NCBI GenBank assembly: GCA_031289775.1
Contig: JAITOY010000038.1
Location: 1 to 64,000 of the forward strand
From: Synergistaceae bacterium
Lineage (GTDB): Bacteria > Synergistota > Synergistia > Synergistales > Synergistaceae
Reading direction: 5' to 3'
DNA length: 64,000 nucleotides
Both the position numbers and the translations under genes were made by a program. The notes under the pieces were generated by a model. That model was not told where the DNA came from and ran no database searches. It worked only from the letters and a program-made list of their open reading frames with translations. Below are positions 42,836 to 50,876 of the stretch, piece after piece (the first letter of the stretch is position 1; each line of letters opens with the position of its first letter).

Positions 42836-43798
42836 TTATGGCTTTTCAATGGAGCGGCGCTGCTCTCTCAGCGCCCTCCTATATAAAAAATAACCCCGGC
42901 AGATATCGGCGGCGGCCATTCCTTGCTCGAACATCGAGATGATCAAACCAAAGCGCAATTCCCATATAAAGGACAACAACCCATAATTCCCGTACTTCCT
43001 GAAATTCGTCCTTATTACCGCGGTATTGTAAAACATCGCCGCGGCTTTTTTCCCATTGTCGGCAATCCTGCCTCCCTTGGCGGGGTGATGAACGACAAAC
43101 CCCGAAGACGCGATGAGGAGAGGTTCTTTATAATGTAAAAAAACCCTGTGAGACAGGTCGTAATCTTCGCCAAAGGCATACCCGCCAAACAGCTCCAATC
43201 TTTCATCGAATCGCAATTTTTCAAACACAGACTTTCTGAACGCCATAGAAGCGCCGGTCAGCCATTCCGCAACTCCCGGCCGATCCGCAGAAGTAAAAAT
43301 ATTCATGGTGGAATTGCGAATTTTCCTGTAAGAACATTTGGCGCCCCTGAAAAAAAAACGAATCACGCCGCGCGCCGCGCCGACGACAGGGCGTTTTGCA
43401 TATCTGCCGGCAACGCTCGGCTCATCAGAAGTCAATGGCAGCCCCAAGCCCATCAGACGCCCAAAATCGCTGAAATGGCGATCAATGGAGCGAAGGCCGT
43501 CCGAGGAGACCTCGCTGTCGTCGTCTATAAAAAAAACGATATCCCCCTTCGCCTCGAGAAGCGCGTCGTTCCTCTGGGACGCCAACCCAACCCGGGGAGC
43601 TCGCCTGTAAAGCAAAGCGATTTCCCTTTCTTCGAAAAGCGATCGCCGCCGATCTACTGCTTCTTTTGTCAATTCGTCGTCGCTCGCGTCCCATATCAAA
43701 ATCTCAAAATTGGCAACGTCCTGCCGCAAGAGGCTCGGCAGCGATATGTCGGAGACGGCTTCGCTTCTGTTTTTCGTCGCAATGACTACGGAAATCAC
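42836..43798 (-). CDS. Family 2 glycosyltransferase, paralog B
   Basis: A 320-residue GT-A-fold transferase with ISVVIATKNRSEAV, RVGLASQRNDALLEA, IVFFIDDDSEV (DxD), WLTGASMAFRKSVF and FGEDYDLSHRV. These match paralog A nearly position for position, including the C-terminal NFRKYGN segment. GTG 43798 is chosen because GGGAGG lies 7 bases upstream; a further in-frame extension overlaps the upstream gene's end. Its orientation is opposite to paralog A, with galE between. It is the last gene of the minus-strand arm of the glycan cluster. Confidence 0.92.
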   Translation of the reverse strand: MISVVIATKNRSEAVSDISLPSLLRQDVANFEILIWDASDDELTKEAVDRRRSLFEEREIALLYRRAPRVGLASQRNDALLEAKGDIVFFIDDDSEVSSDGLRSIDRHFSDFGRLMGLGLPLTSDEPSVAGRYAKRPVVGAARGVIRFFFRGAKCSYRKIRNSTMNIFTSADRPGVAEWLTGASMAFRKSVFEKLRFDERLELFGGYAFGEDYDLSHRVFLHYKEPLLIASSGFVVHHPAKGGRIADNGKKAAAMFYNTAVIRTNFRKYGNYGLLSFIWELRFGLIISMFEQGMAAADICRGYFLYRRALREQRRSIEKP

Positions 43799-43820
43799 CA
43801 AAATGCCTCCCGAGCTTAGA

Positions 43821-44561
43821 TTATAAAATTTCACGAACTCCGGCGTGAAATTTGCGGGAAATCGCTCCGGGGAGACAGCGGAGCGCGCGAAACGCGCGTC
43901 CCCAGTACCCGATAATCGCCCTTATTCCGATATTGGAACCTGGTTCAGGATCGAGCAGGTTGAAGAATACGAGATCGCCCTGCGCTTTTATGAAGCTGTT
44001 GAGAGAATCCGTCCGAGAGTTTGGAACCGATATTAAAACGTCTCTCCACATAACGGTATATCTCGGCCCGGAAGAATCCAGGACATTCAGAACTTCCACA
44101 TAAGACGGCAAATCATGAGTTTCCCGTATATACTTCGGAGGAGAGACCAATATGAGTCTCGCGTCATCAATCAAAATTATATGTTCCGGGTTAGAGCGCA
44201 ATATAATTTTTATTTCATCGAGAAGGGGGCAAGGCATATTCTCCCCCCCGGTGTCGCCGTCAGACCAATGCGCGTCCAACCAGAGCAAAGCTGGGCGAAA
44301 ACCGTCCACAAGAATACTGCTTAGTTCTGAGGAACTCGCGCCGCATATAAAATGGACATTCTCGACGCGCTTATACCTGTCGCTGACGTATTTATATATT
44401 TTTTCGGACAGTTCTATGGTATAAACTTCCTGAAAGAAAGAAGCTGCCCATAACGCGGTAGAAGCCATCCATGTGCCAGTTTCTATAAAAGTCGACAGAT
44501 CATATTCCTTTTGCAAAAATTTCCCAAGAACGGTTGGTATTCCAGGATAAACCGAGCCCAA
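43821..44561 (-). CDS. SAM-dependent methyltransferase-like protein
   Basis: A protein of about 246 residues. TIETGTWMASTALWAASFF looks like a Rossmann motif-I region (FIETGTW), followed by YTIELSEKIY and FICGASSSEL, then LLWLDAHWSDGDTGG and HIILIDDARL, as in methyltransferase_24-type folds. The methyl-donor assignment rests on fold-like spacing only. TTG 44561 is preferred for GGAGG 8 bases upstream, and another TTG five codons earlier is open. It lies among glycan genes, so a sugar or lipid-linked acceptor is plausible. Confidence 0.72.
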   Translation of the reverse strand: MGSVYPGIPTVLGKFLQKEYDLSTFIETGTWMASTALWAASFFQEVYTIELSEKIYKYVSDRYKRVENVHFICGASSSELSSILVDGFRPALLWLDAHWSDGDTGGENMPCPLLDEIKIILRSNPEHIILIDDARLILVSPPKYIRETHDLPSYVEVLNVLDSSGPRYTVMWRDVLISVPNSRTDSLNSFIKAQGDLVFFNLLDPEPGSNIGIRAIIGYWGRAFRALRCLPGAISRKFHAGVREIL

Positions 44562-44605
44562 ATTCGTGTCCTCCAATCTTCGCGGGCAGCCAGCGCGGAC
44601 GGCAG

Positions 44606-45391
44606 CTACCTCAAAGGTTTCTCAAACAGAAAACAGCCGCATCCGTATGACTGACAACCGACATCTTCCCCAGTCGCTTTTTCGATAAAACGTCCATCAT
44701 CAGTGACTAAAGCGAACTCACTTAGATTCAGACCGTCGAAGTATTCCAAAATCTGCGCATAGGAATATACCCTATGCGCATTGAAACATAAACGCGGCGC
44801 GCCTCCGACTGGCGCCGCAAACAGCAAACTCCCGCCAGGCGACAAAACCCTCTTCAACTCCGAAATTCCCTTCAAGTCGCCCTTTGGGTCAAAAGGATCC
44901 CCGTACCTCCCCAGACCGATATGCTCCATGACGTGCAAACAGGATAAAGATTTTACGCTATCGTTTTCAAAAGGTAACTTGGTAATATCCGCCTCCTTGC
45001 ACTCGAGTCCTGAAAGTGATAATTTTGCCGGACGATAGTCGTAAAAACGCACCGGGACGACGGACGACGTCAACCCGACGAAGTAGAGCGAAGAGCTTAT
45101 ATCGACATGGTATTCCGGTTTGAGACGAATCACCTCGCGGGCGGCCCAGCTCGTGTGGTATATATAATGGGCGTCAAACCCCGTCGCCTCGGTAGCGTCA
45201 TCCAAACAGGGCCAACAGAGTTTCCACCCTCTTTCAAATCTGCCATCGGCCAATTTTTTCGCCTGATTGGAATAATCCCTGCAAAATCCGACGTAACGGT
45301 AAAGTCGCCTTAAAATCTTCGCGATCCATATAACTGGAAAAATTCGGCGCTTTACAACAAATTTCCTCACTGACTCCTTCATTTTGCCCAA
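44606..45391 (-). CDS. DUF268-like, methyltransferase-fold protein
   Basis: A 261-residue protein that looks like DUF268, a family with a class I methyltransferase core. Supporting features are DISSSLYFVGLTSSVVPVRFYD, ADITKLPFENDSVKSLSCLH and VMEHIGLGRYGDPFDPKGD, followed by LKRVLSPGGSLLFAAPVG. The motif-I glycine loop is not canonical, so catalysis is uncertain. TTG 45391 has GGGAG upstream. Family members are often found in polysaccharide clusters. A 170-base gap separates it from the fucosyltransferase gene upstream, and no clear signal was seen in that gap. Confidence 0.8.
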   Translation of the reverse strand: MGKMKESVRKFVVKRRIFPVIWIAKILRRLYRYVGFCRDYSNQAKKLADGRFERGWKLCWPCLDDATEATGFDAHYIYHTSWAAREVIRLKPEYHVDISSSLYFVGLTSSVVPVRFYDYRPAKLSLSGLECKEADITKLPFENDSVKSLSCLHVMEHIGLGRYGDPFDPKGDLKGISELKRVLSPGGSLLFAAPVGGAPRLCFNAHRVYSYAQILEYFDGLNLSEFALVTDDGRFIEKATGEDVGCQSYGCGCFLFEKPLR

Positions 45392-45561
45392 TCCATCATC
45401 TCCCTTTTGAAATCGCCCTGATTCGATGATTATTCAATGAGCTTCCCCCAGGGAATCTCTGGCATAATCACCCTATCAAGAATTCTCTCTGGAGCAAGAT
45501 TCGACATCGAGGCACTCTGTCAACTCGAATCCATTTGAAGGTCGAACCCTGTCGCGCTACG

Positions 45562-46539
45562 CTATCTGACTGGCATTGCAATCCAATCCTTAACTTTCAT
45601 GGCATATTTGTCACAAGCGCGCTCTTTCGAGAGCCAGACGTCGGGCATCACGACTATTTTATCCGCGGAACGCCTCGAAAGCCACGCCGGCCACCAACTG
45701 AACGACGAATTCGATATAATAAAGTGACGACACCTAGACATTAGGAACATGTCGACCTCTCCATCGTCGTTGTCGTTGTTTTCGACAAAGACAAATTTTT
45801 CGTCGATACCGCTCAGGACTTCTCTGCTCCAGTCCATCCCGTTCGAAAAAACGAAAAAAACAGCTTTGCCTCTCGGCAGGCGATCCGCTACATGCCGGAC
45901 GGCCTCTCTGAAGTAGCTCGGCGTCGTCACGTCGTGAATCGAGCCCACATAGTCGCCGCGCCTTATGTGAAGCGCCGCCGGGTAATCCTCCGACTCCACT
46001 CGCGACAGGACGTCGCTGCTGTCAGGAGTCAGGTTGACCTGAAAATCAAATACGTCCCTGAGCGAGTCGCCCTGCCGGTCAATGTATTCCGCGTTAACGT
46101 AATATCCGCCAAGATATCTCGGAGCGCCCGAAGTGAGCGCCGCTTCGTCAAAATCAAACCTGGTTCCTGGGAAGAGGTCAAAATATATCTGGTATATCCT
46201 GAGAAGCGTCGGGTCTGCCCGGTTGACTTTCACCAAAGGGAAAACGTACTCAAGCCTGTAAGCCCTGTTGTTGAGGTTTTTTATATCCCTGCCGCTACGC
46301 TCATACCATGTAAGATCGTAGCGCACCGGCAAACCTGAGGCACAAGCCGCGCGCCCGAGGGCGTACTGCCACATCTGGCTGCCCAATCCGCCATCCATCA
46401 GTACGACGACCATCCGCTCAAAATTTCTGGAGGCCGTCTCGACTCGATCTCTCAGAAGGGGCGCGATAACCGCTTTATACGGCCTCATTAAAAGACGCCG
46501 ATGCATGGCAGCCAATATCCTGCGGGCGAGTTTTTTCAT
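45562..46539 (-). CDS. Alpha-1,2-fucosyltransferase-like glycosyltransferase (GT11)
   Basis: A 325-residue GT11-type transferase. Diagnostic motifs are GGLGSQMWQYALGRA near residue 51, HIRRGDY in the middle (the family's GDP-fucose-binding motif) and ISNSSFSWWPAWLS. The N-terminal 40 residues are basic and amphipathic, probably membrane-associated. GT11 enzymes add fucose from GDP-fucose to galactose, though some family members use other donors. No GDP-fucose synthesis gene is in the window. It belongs to the minus-strand arm of the glycan cluster. Confidence 0.9.
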   Translation of the reverse strand: MKKLARRILAAMHRRLLMRPYKAVIAPLLRDRVETASRNFERMVVVLMDGGLGSQMWQYALGRAACASGLPVRYDLTWYERSGRDIKNLNNRAYRLEYVFPLVKVNRADPTLLRIYQIYFDLFPGTRFDFDEAALTSGAPRYLGGYYVNAEYIDRQGDSLRDVFDFQVNLTPDSSDVLSRVESEDYPAALHIRRGDYVGSIHDVTTPSYFREAVRHVADRLPRGKAVFFVFSNGMDWSREVLSGIDEKFVFVENNDNDDGEVDMFLMSRCRHFIISNSSFSWWPAWLSRRSADKIVVMPDVWLSKERACDKYAMKVKDWIAMPVR

Positions 46540-46567
46540 ATTGATCCTGCCCTATAAAAAACTACTA

Positions 46568-47482
46568 TCAGACTCTGGCAAACAAAATATCCGGCATGTG
46601 CACAATGCGATAATCCGGATTAGCGTCGAGGATTATTTTTTCCAACACCTCCGGGTCATCCGGAAAATGATAAGTACAGATCGCGAGTTTCGGCGCGAAA
46701 TCCCTCAACGCCTTCTTCGCTCCTTTGAGCATCTTCCTTTCAAATCCCTCGATGTCCGATTTGATAAAATCTACCCTCTTTATATTATTTTCCGCGACAA
46801 AATTGTCAATTGTGTCTATTTTTGAAACAGAGTCCGACAAGTTGTTGTCGCAAGTCGAGCGAAACGAATTTGCTCCGGAATTACTGCCGTCATCTTTAAA
46901 TATTGGCAGTTCTTCTCTCGCGTCGCCTAAACCTAAATTAACCGGGGTGATACCCGGATTTAATTTGGCCGTCTCACACAAAATTTCGTATATTTCAGAC
47001 GTTGGCTCAAACGCATACACTTCCGCCCCGCATTTCGACGCATAAGCAGCAAAATCTCCAATCCAACTGCCTATGTCAAACACCACGTCGCCTTGTTCAA
47101 CTACCACGCTGAAATCTTCCATTTCGAGTCCATAATAAACGCCGTGGGCGTAAGTTTCGTGAATGGATTTAAAGAAACGATTTTGAAAAAATATATAAGG
47201 AACAAACGTTTCAAAAAAAATAACGCCAAATAGAAGCGTTTCGTCTTTTGGGTTTAGCAAAGGCAATTTAATCCCTTCAATATTGTAAAAAGACTCCTTT
47301 TTGTATTTTTTGATATTCATCTCGGAGTTCGCTTTTACTCTTAGGTCTATCCTGTTGCGCGTCAGAATCCAAACGGCGTAATTCATCAGCATACAAAGGG
47401 GCGCACAGGGAGATTCTATGCCCTTCAAGGAAGCTTTTTTAATTTTAGCTAAAAGACCGAGCCTGCTTTTCCAGCTTGCCAC
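46568..47482 (-). CDS. FkbM-family methyltransferase
   Basis: A 304-residue SAM-dependent methyltransferase. Motif I is VVFDIGSWIGDFAAYA, followed by VYAFEPTSEIYEILC, then IDTIDNFV and the FkbM hallmark DFIKSDIEGFERKMLKG. FkbM enzymes O-methylate hydroxyl groups, often on sugars. GTG 47482 has GAGGGCGG 9 bases upstream. It is the first gene of the minus-strand arm and would modify the surface glycan. The region up to the divergent methyltransferase at 47664 is a 180-base AT-rich gap probably holding both promoters. Confidence 0.9.
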   Translation of the reverse strand: MASWKSRLGLLAKIKKASLKGIESPCAPLCMLMNYAVWILTRNRIDLRVKANSEMNIKKYKKESFYNIEGIKLPLLNPKDETLLFGVIFFETFVPYIFFQNRFFKSIHETYAHGVYYGLEMEDFSVVVEQGDVVFDIGSWIGDFAAYASKCGAEVYAFEPTSEIYEILCETAKLNPGITPVNLGLGDAREELPIFKDDGSNSGANSFRSTCDNNLSDSVSKIDTIDNFVAENNIKRVDFIKSDIEGFERKMLKGAKKALRDFAPKLAICTYHFPDDPEVLEKIILDANPDYRIVHMPDILFARV

Positions 47483-47663
47483 AAACGAACACCGCCCTCT
47501 TCAATATCGGCATTATAAGCCCATACCGGCCAGTTTTCCACTCCATAACCCGCTCGTCTATATTATTAAACCTTACATAGGGTAAAATAACTCCGTACCC
47601 AAGGTTGCTTGTCGGCGCCGCGGTATTTTTGTGAAACATATATCTCGAAAGGCGGTTGAGCGC

Positions 47664-48473
47664 ATGATAATAATAGGCGAAAAGATCAACGGCTCCATCC
47701 CCTCCGCGGCGAAGGCCATCGCCGAGAGGGATGAGGCGTATATCCGCGAACTCGCGAGGAAACAATCCGAGTCCGGGGCGGACTACCTCGACGTAAACGC
47801 CGGCACGCCGCCCGATATAGAGCGCGAGACGCTCGCGTGGCTCATTGGGCTTGTTCAGGACGAAGTCGACACGCCCATCTGCATCGACTCCTCCAACCCG
47901 GAGACGATACTCGAGATGATCCCGCTTGTGAAAAAACCTGGCATGATAAACTCCGTAAGCGACGAGGCGAACAAGTGTGAACGGCTCTTCCCTCACGTAG
48001 CGAGCGGAGAGTGGAAGATAATAGCCCTCACTTGCGACGATCGCGGCATACCGGCGGCGCCTGACAGGAAGTTCGAGATTGCCGGCGCTATAATGAAAAA
48101 AGCCGACTCCTTCGGCATAGCCCAGGACAGGATTTTTTTCGACGCCCTCGTGAACACGGTCGGGACGACGCCTCTCGCGCAAGTTTCCTTCACGGAGGCG
48201 TCCAGGCGTATCAAGGAGGCATTCCCGGGCGTCCATCTTACGTCGGGGCTTTCTAATATCAGTTTCGGAATGCCCTGCCGCAAGGCGATAAACCAGTGTT
48301 TCCTGACTCTTGCCATGAACTCCGGCCTCGACAGCGCGATAATGGACCCCACGAATTCGGACATGCGCGCGGCGCTGTACGCGACCCAGGTGCTGCTGGC
48401 GCTGGACGAGGACTGCGTCGATTACCTGTCCGCATATCGCGGAGGACTTTTTGGCGTCCCGAAAAAGCCCTGA
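47664..48473 (+). CDS. Methyl-tetrahydrofolate:corrinoid-protein methyltransferase
   Basis: A 269-residue TIM-barrel protein of the pterin-binding class (MtgA/AcsE-like). The motifs IIIGEKINGSI, ADYLDVNAGTPPDIE, PICIDSSNPETI and KPGMINSVSDEANK correspond to the family's methylpterin-binding strands, followed by LTSGLSNISFGMP. Such enzymes move a methyl group between a corrinoid protein and tetrahydrofolate in the cytoplasm. ATG 47664 begins at the conserved strand; an extension to 47631 is open. It forms a unit with a DUF2284 gene and a corrinoid-protein gene. No substrate-specific (MttB/MtgB-type) partner is present. Confidence 0.9.
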   Translation: MIIIGEKINGSIPSAAKAIAERDEAYIRELARKQSESGADYLDVNAGTPPDIERETLAWLIGLVQDEVDTPICIDSSNPETILEMIPLVKKPGMINSVSDEANKCERLFPHVASGEWKIIALTCDDRGIPAAPDRKFEIAGAIMKKADSFGIAQDRIFFDALVNTVGTTPLAQVSFTEASRRIKEAFPGVHLTSGLSNISFGMPCRKAINQCFLTLAMNSGLDSAIMDPTNSDMRAALYATQVLLALDEDCVDYLSAYRGGLFGVPKKP

Positions 48474-48486
48474 GTCATGTTGAGAA

Positions 48487-49038
48487 ATGCGAGAGATTGG
48501 CGTAAAAATTAAAGAGCTGGAGAAGAGGGCGCTGGCGCACGGTTTCTCGCACGTGTCGGCTCTGCGGGCCGGCACGCTGAGGCCGCGCCCCGAAGTGCGC
48601 GAGATGTGCGGAGCGGACAAGTGCCAACATTTCAACAAAAGCTGGATGTGCCCGCCAGCCTGCGGTCCGTTGGAGGAGAACGCGAAACTGCTCCTGGGTT
48701 ACTCCGACGGCCTTATCGTGCAAACCACCGGCGACCTCGACGACGATTTCGACTATGAGTCGATGAGAGACGCCGGGCGGCTGCAGGGGAGGCTTTTCGC
48801 CTCATTCAACAAAGAGCTGAAGGGCGAGTACAGGAGCGTGCTCGCCCTCGGTAACGGCTGCTGCGGCTTGTGTGAGAAATGCGCTTACCCTGACGGCCCG
48901 TGCCGAAAACCCGATGAAGCGACGCAGTCCATGGAGGCTTTTGGGCTTGTGGTCAGCGACGTCTGCCGGGAAAACGGGCTCGGTTACTATTATGGGCCCA
49001 GAACAATCACATTTACCGGCTGTTATCTGCTAAAATGA
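48487..49038 (+). CDS. DUF2284-type cysteine-rich metal-binding protein
   Basis: A 183-residue protein with the DUF2284 cysteine pattern: MCGADKCQHFNKSWMCPPAC, then NGCCGLCEKCAYPDGPCRKP. The spacing suggests an iron-sulfur cluster or other metal site. The function is not established; relatives often sit beside corrinoid-dependent methyltransferases, and a role in electron supply or corrinoid reactivation is a reasonable guess. It lies 13 bases after the methyltransferase gene and before the corrinoid-protein gene. Confidence 0.87.
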   Translation: MREIGVKIKELEKRALAHGFSHVSALRAGTLRPRPEVREMCGADKCQHFNKSWMCPPACGPLEENAKLLLGYSDGLIVQTTGDLDDDFDYESMRDAGRLQGRLFASFNKELKGEYRSVLALGNGCCGLCEKCAYPDGPCRKPDEATQSMEAFGLVVSDVCRENGLGYYYGPRTITFTGCYLLK

Positions 49039-49088
49039 CGTTCGCTAACTAAAATTTTATATATTTTTCATTCGAAGGGGATCACAAG

Positions 49089-49724
49089 ATGAGCGAGCTT
49101 CTAAAAGAAATCAGCGAGAACCTCCAGATTGGCAAGGCGAAGATCGTGGCCGAACTCGTGGGGCGCGCGCTCTCCGAGGGCATACCGCCGCAGAAGATAC
49201 TCGACGACGGTCTCCTGGCGGGCATGGGCATCATAGGCGCAAAATTCAAAGCGAACGAGGTCTTCGTACCAGAGGTGCTCGTGGCCGCCCGCGCCATGAA
49301 CAAAGGCACGGAAATACTCAAACCCGCTCTCGCCGCCGAGGGCATCTCGGCCAAGGGAAAGGCCGTGATCGGGACAGTCAAGGGCGACCTGCACGACATA
49401 GGCAAAAACCTCGTCAAGATGATGATGGAGGGACGCGGCATCGAGATGGTCGACCTGGGGGTCGACGTGCCTCCCGAGCGCTTCCTCGAAGCCGCGAAGG
49501 AGCACGGCGCTTCCATAGTCTGCTGTTCCGCCCTGCTCACCACAACCATGGGCGAGATAAAAAACGTCGTCGAATTAATCAAATCCTCAGACATAGCCGG
49601 CAAGGTAAAGGTCATGATAGGCGGCGCGCCGATAACACGGGCATATTGCGACCAGATAGGCGCCGACAGCTACAGCCCCGACGCGGCTTCCGCCGCCGAG
49701 GCGGCGGAAGCGCTCATCTCCTGA
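49089..49724 (+). CDS. Corrinoid (B12-binding) methyl-carrier protein
   Basis: A 211-residue carrier of the MtbC/MttC/MtgC type. The N-terminal helical cap is about 1-85. The B12 domain has the cobalt-ligand histidine (about residue 102) in GDLHDIGKNLV, then VDLGVDVPPERFL, CCSALLTTTM and the C-terminal IGGAPITRAYCDQIGAD. It shuttles methyl groups to the methyl-THF transferase encoded two genes upstream. GAAGGGG precedes the ATG. It depends on the cobalamin made by the operon that starts next to it. Confidence 0.94.
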   Translation: MSELLKEISENLQIGKAKIVAELVGRALSEGIPPQKILDDGLLAGMGIIGAKFKANEVFVPEVLVAARAMNKGTEILKPALAAEGISAKGKAVIGTVKGDLHDIGKNLVKMMMEGRGIEMVDLGVDVPPERFLEAAKEHGASIVCCSALLTTTMGEIKNVVELIKSSDIAGKVKVMIGGAPITRAYCDQIGADSYSPDAASAAEAAEALIS

Positions 49725-49744
49725 TTGCAATTGCGTCAGGGAAA

Positions 49745-49841
49745 GGCTGATTAATTCGCTCAAACGAAATTTCTTCGTTTGGGCACGAGGAGGCATCCCG
49801 GTTTTTATCTTTACCCTTTAGGCCTCTGACAATAAATCAGC
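49745..49841 (+). other. Long-range inverted repeat and small hairpin after the corrinoid gene
   Basis: GGCTGATT near 49745 can pair with AATCAGCC near 49834. Inside lies a hairpin CAAACGAA/TTCGTTTG (49761-49781). No clean T tract follows. It probably folds the 3' end of the corrinoid operon message; terminator function is uncertain. Confidence 0.3.
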
Positions 49842-49909
49842 CCTTCCCCAATAACATTCTTTAAACATACGCACAAAAATGAAAATACGATATATAATCA
49901 CAGAGTGAT

Positions 49910-50075
49910 TGATTCATACCGACGTTGAAGAACGGGAATCCGGTTGAAAGCCGGGACGGCCCCGCCACTGTGACCGTGACGAAACCGCATTATGCCACTG
50001 AAATTTTCCGAAAATTTTGGGAAGGCGCGGGACTAGGATGAACGGGAGTCAGGAGACCGATTCGACGTCTGAAGT
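49910..50075 (+). promoter_or_regulatory. Cobalamin riboswitch aptamer
   Basis: Conserved cobalamin-aptamer blocks appear in order: GGGAATCCGG (49934-49943), GCCCCGCCACTGTGA (49959-49973) and the terminal GTCAGGAGACC (50048-50058). It binds adenosyl- or related cobalamins and controls the cbi operon downstream. The expression platform is the terminator ending about 20 bases before cbiC. Confidence 0.95.
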
Positions 50076-50140
50076 CGCGGAATTTTTGTCTGCGAGGGCA
50101 GGCGTAACCGCATCATCGGGTCTTAACGATTCCGAAGGGC

Positions 50141-50181
50141 ATGGGCGCCGCGTCGACTGTTTGATGCAGCGCCCATTTTTT
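50141..50181 (+). terminator. Riboswitch-controlled intrinsic terminator
   Basis: TGGGCGC (50142-50148) pairs with GCGCCCA (50169-50175), followed by six T. Placed directly after the B12 aptamer and before cbiC, it should stop transcription when cobalamin is bound. Confidence 0.85.
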
Positions 50182-50201
50182 GCCGGAAGGGAGAGGCGTG
50201 A

Positions 50202-50828
50202 GTGGAAGAAACCACACGGAATTACGAAAAAGACCCGGCCAACATCGAGAGGCTCAGTTTAGAGATTATCAGAAACACGCTCTCCTCATACGCGATAGAC
50301 GAACGTTTGATGGATGTCGTCGCGAGGGTAGTACACGCGGCCGGGGATTTTTCGCTGGCCAGCCTGATAGAATCTCGAAACGACGCGCTCGCGTTGGCGC
50401 GGGAAGCGTTTTCCTCCGGCGGGCAGATATTTTGCGACGTGGAGATGCTCAAGTCGGGCATCTCCCGCAGAGAGTGCGCGCGCCTGGAGCTCGAACCGGT
50501 CTGTTTCATCCACGATGAAAAGACGGCGGAGCTGGCGCGGAGAAACGGGGTGACGAGGGCCATGGCCTCCGTGGATATCGCTGTCGAGCGCGGCATTCGG
50601 CTTTTTGCGTTCGGCAACGCGCCGACCGCTCTTTTTAGGCTCCTCGAGCTGAGAGAGCTCGGCGCGGAGGTAGATTTCACCGCCGCGATGCCAGTCGGCT
50701 TCGTGGGGGCGGCAGACAGCAAGGAGACCCTCGCGGCCTCCGACATACCCTCCATACTGCTGAGAGGGCCAAGGGGGGGCTCTGGCCTCTGCGCGGCCTG
50801 CTTAAACGCGCTCCTGCGCATGGTGTGA
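50202..50828 (+). CDS. cbiC: Cobalt-precorrin-8 methylmutase
   Basis: A 208-residue CbiC/CobH-type isomerase that moves the C11 methyl to C12, giving cobyrinate. It has the catalytic-histidine segment RVVHAAGDFS, FCDVEMLKSGIS, RAMASVDIA, FGNAPTALFRLLEL and MPVGFVGAADSKE. GTG 50202 begins just after the riboswitch terminator, with GGAAGGGAGAGG upstream. It is the first gene of the cobalamin operon although it acts at the last corrin-ring step. Confidence 0.95.
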   Translation: MEETTRNYEKDPANIERLSLEIIRNTLSSYAIDERLMDVVARVVHAAGDFSLASLIESRNDALALAREAFSSGGQIFCDVEMLKSGISRRECARLELEPVCFIHDEKTAELARRNGVTRAMASVDIAVERGIRLFAFGNAPTALFRLLELRELGAEVDFTAAMPVGFVGAADSKETLAASDIPSILLRGPRGGSGLCAACLNALLRMV

Positions 50829-50876
50829 ATTTTTCGTCTTGCGGCAAAAATCAAACCGTGACAGGAGGAGTTTTTT

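Noticed and set aside
45392-45561. Possible tRNA because of TCGAATCC and GGTCGAACC strings
   Set aside because: No cloverleaf can be drawn around these strings. The acceptor and anticodon arms do not pair.
35872-47482. Recently acquired island, suspected from the glycan genes
   Set aside because: Parts of the minus-strand arm look more AT-rich, but no mobility gene, tRNA or direct-repeat boundary was found, and I could not compute composition, so transfer is not claimed.
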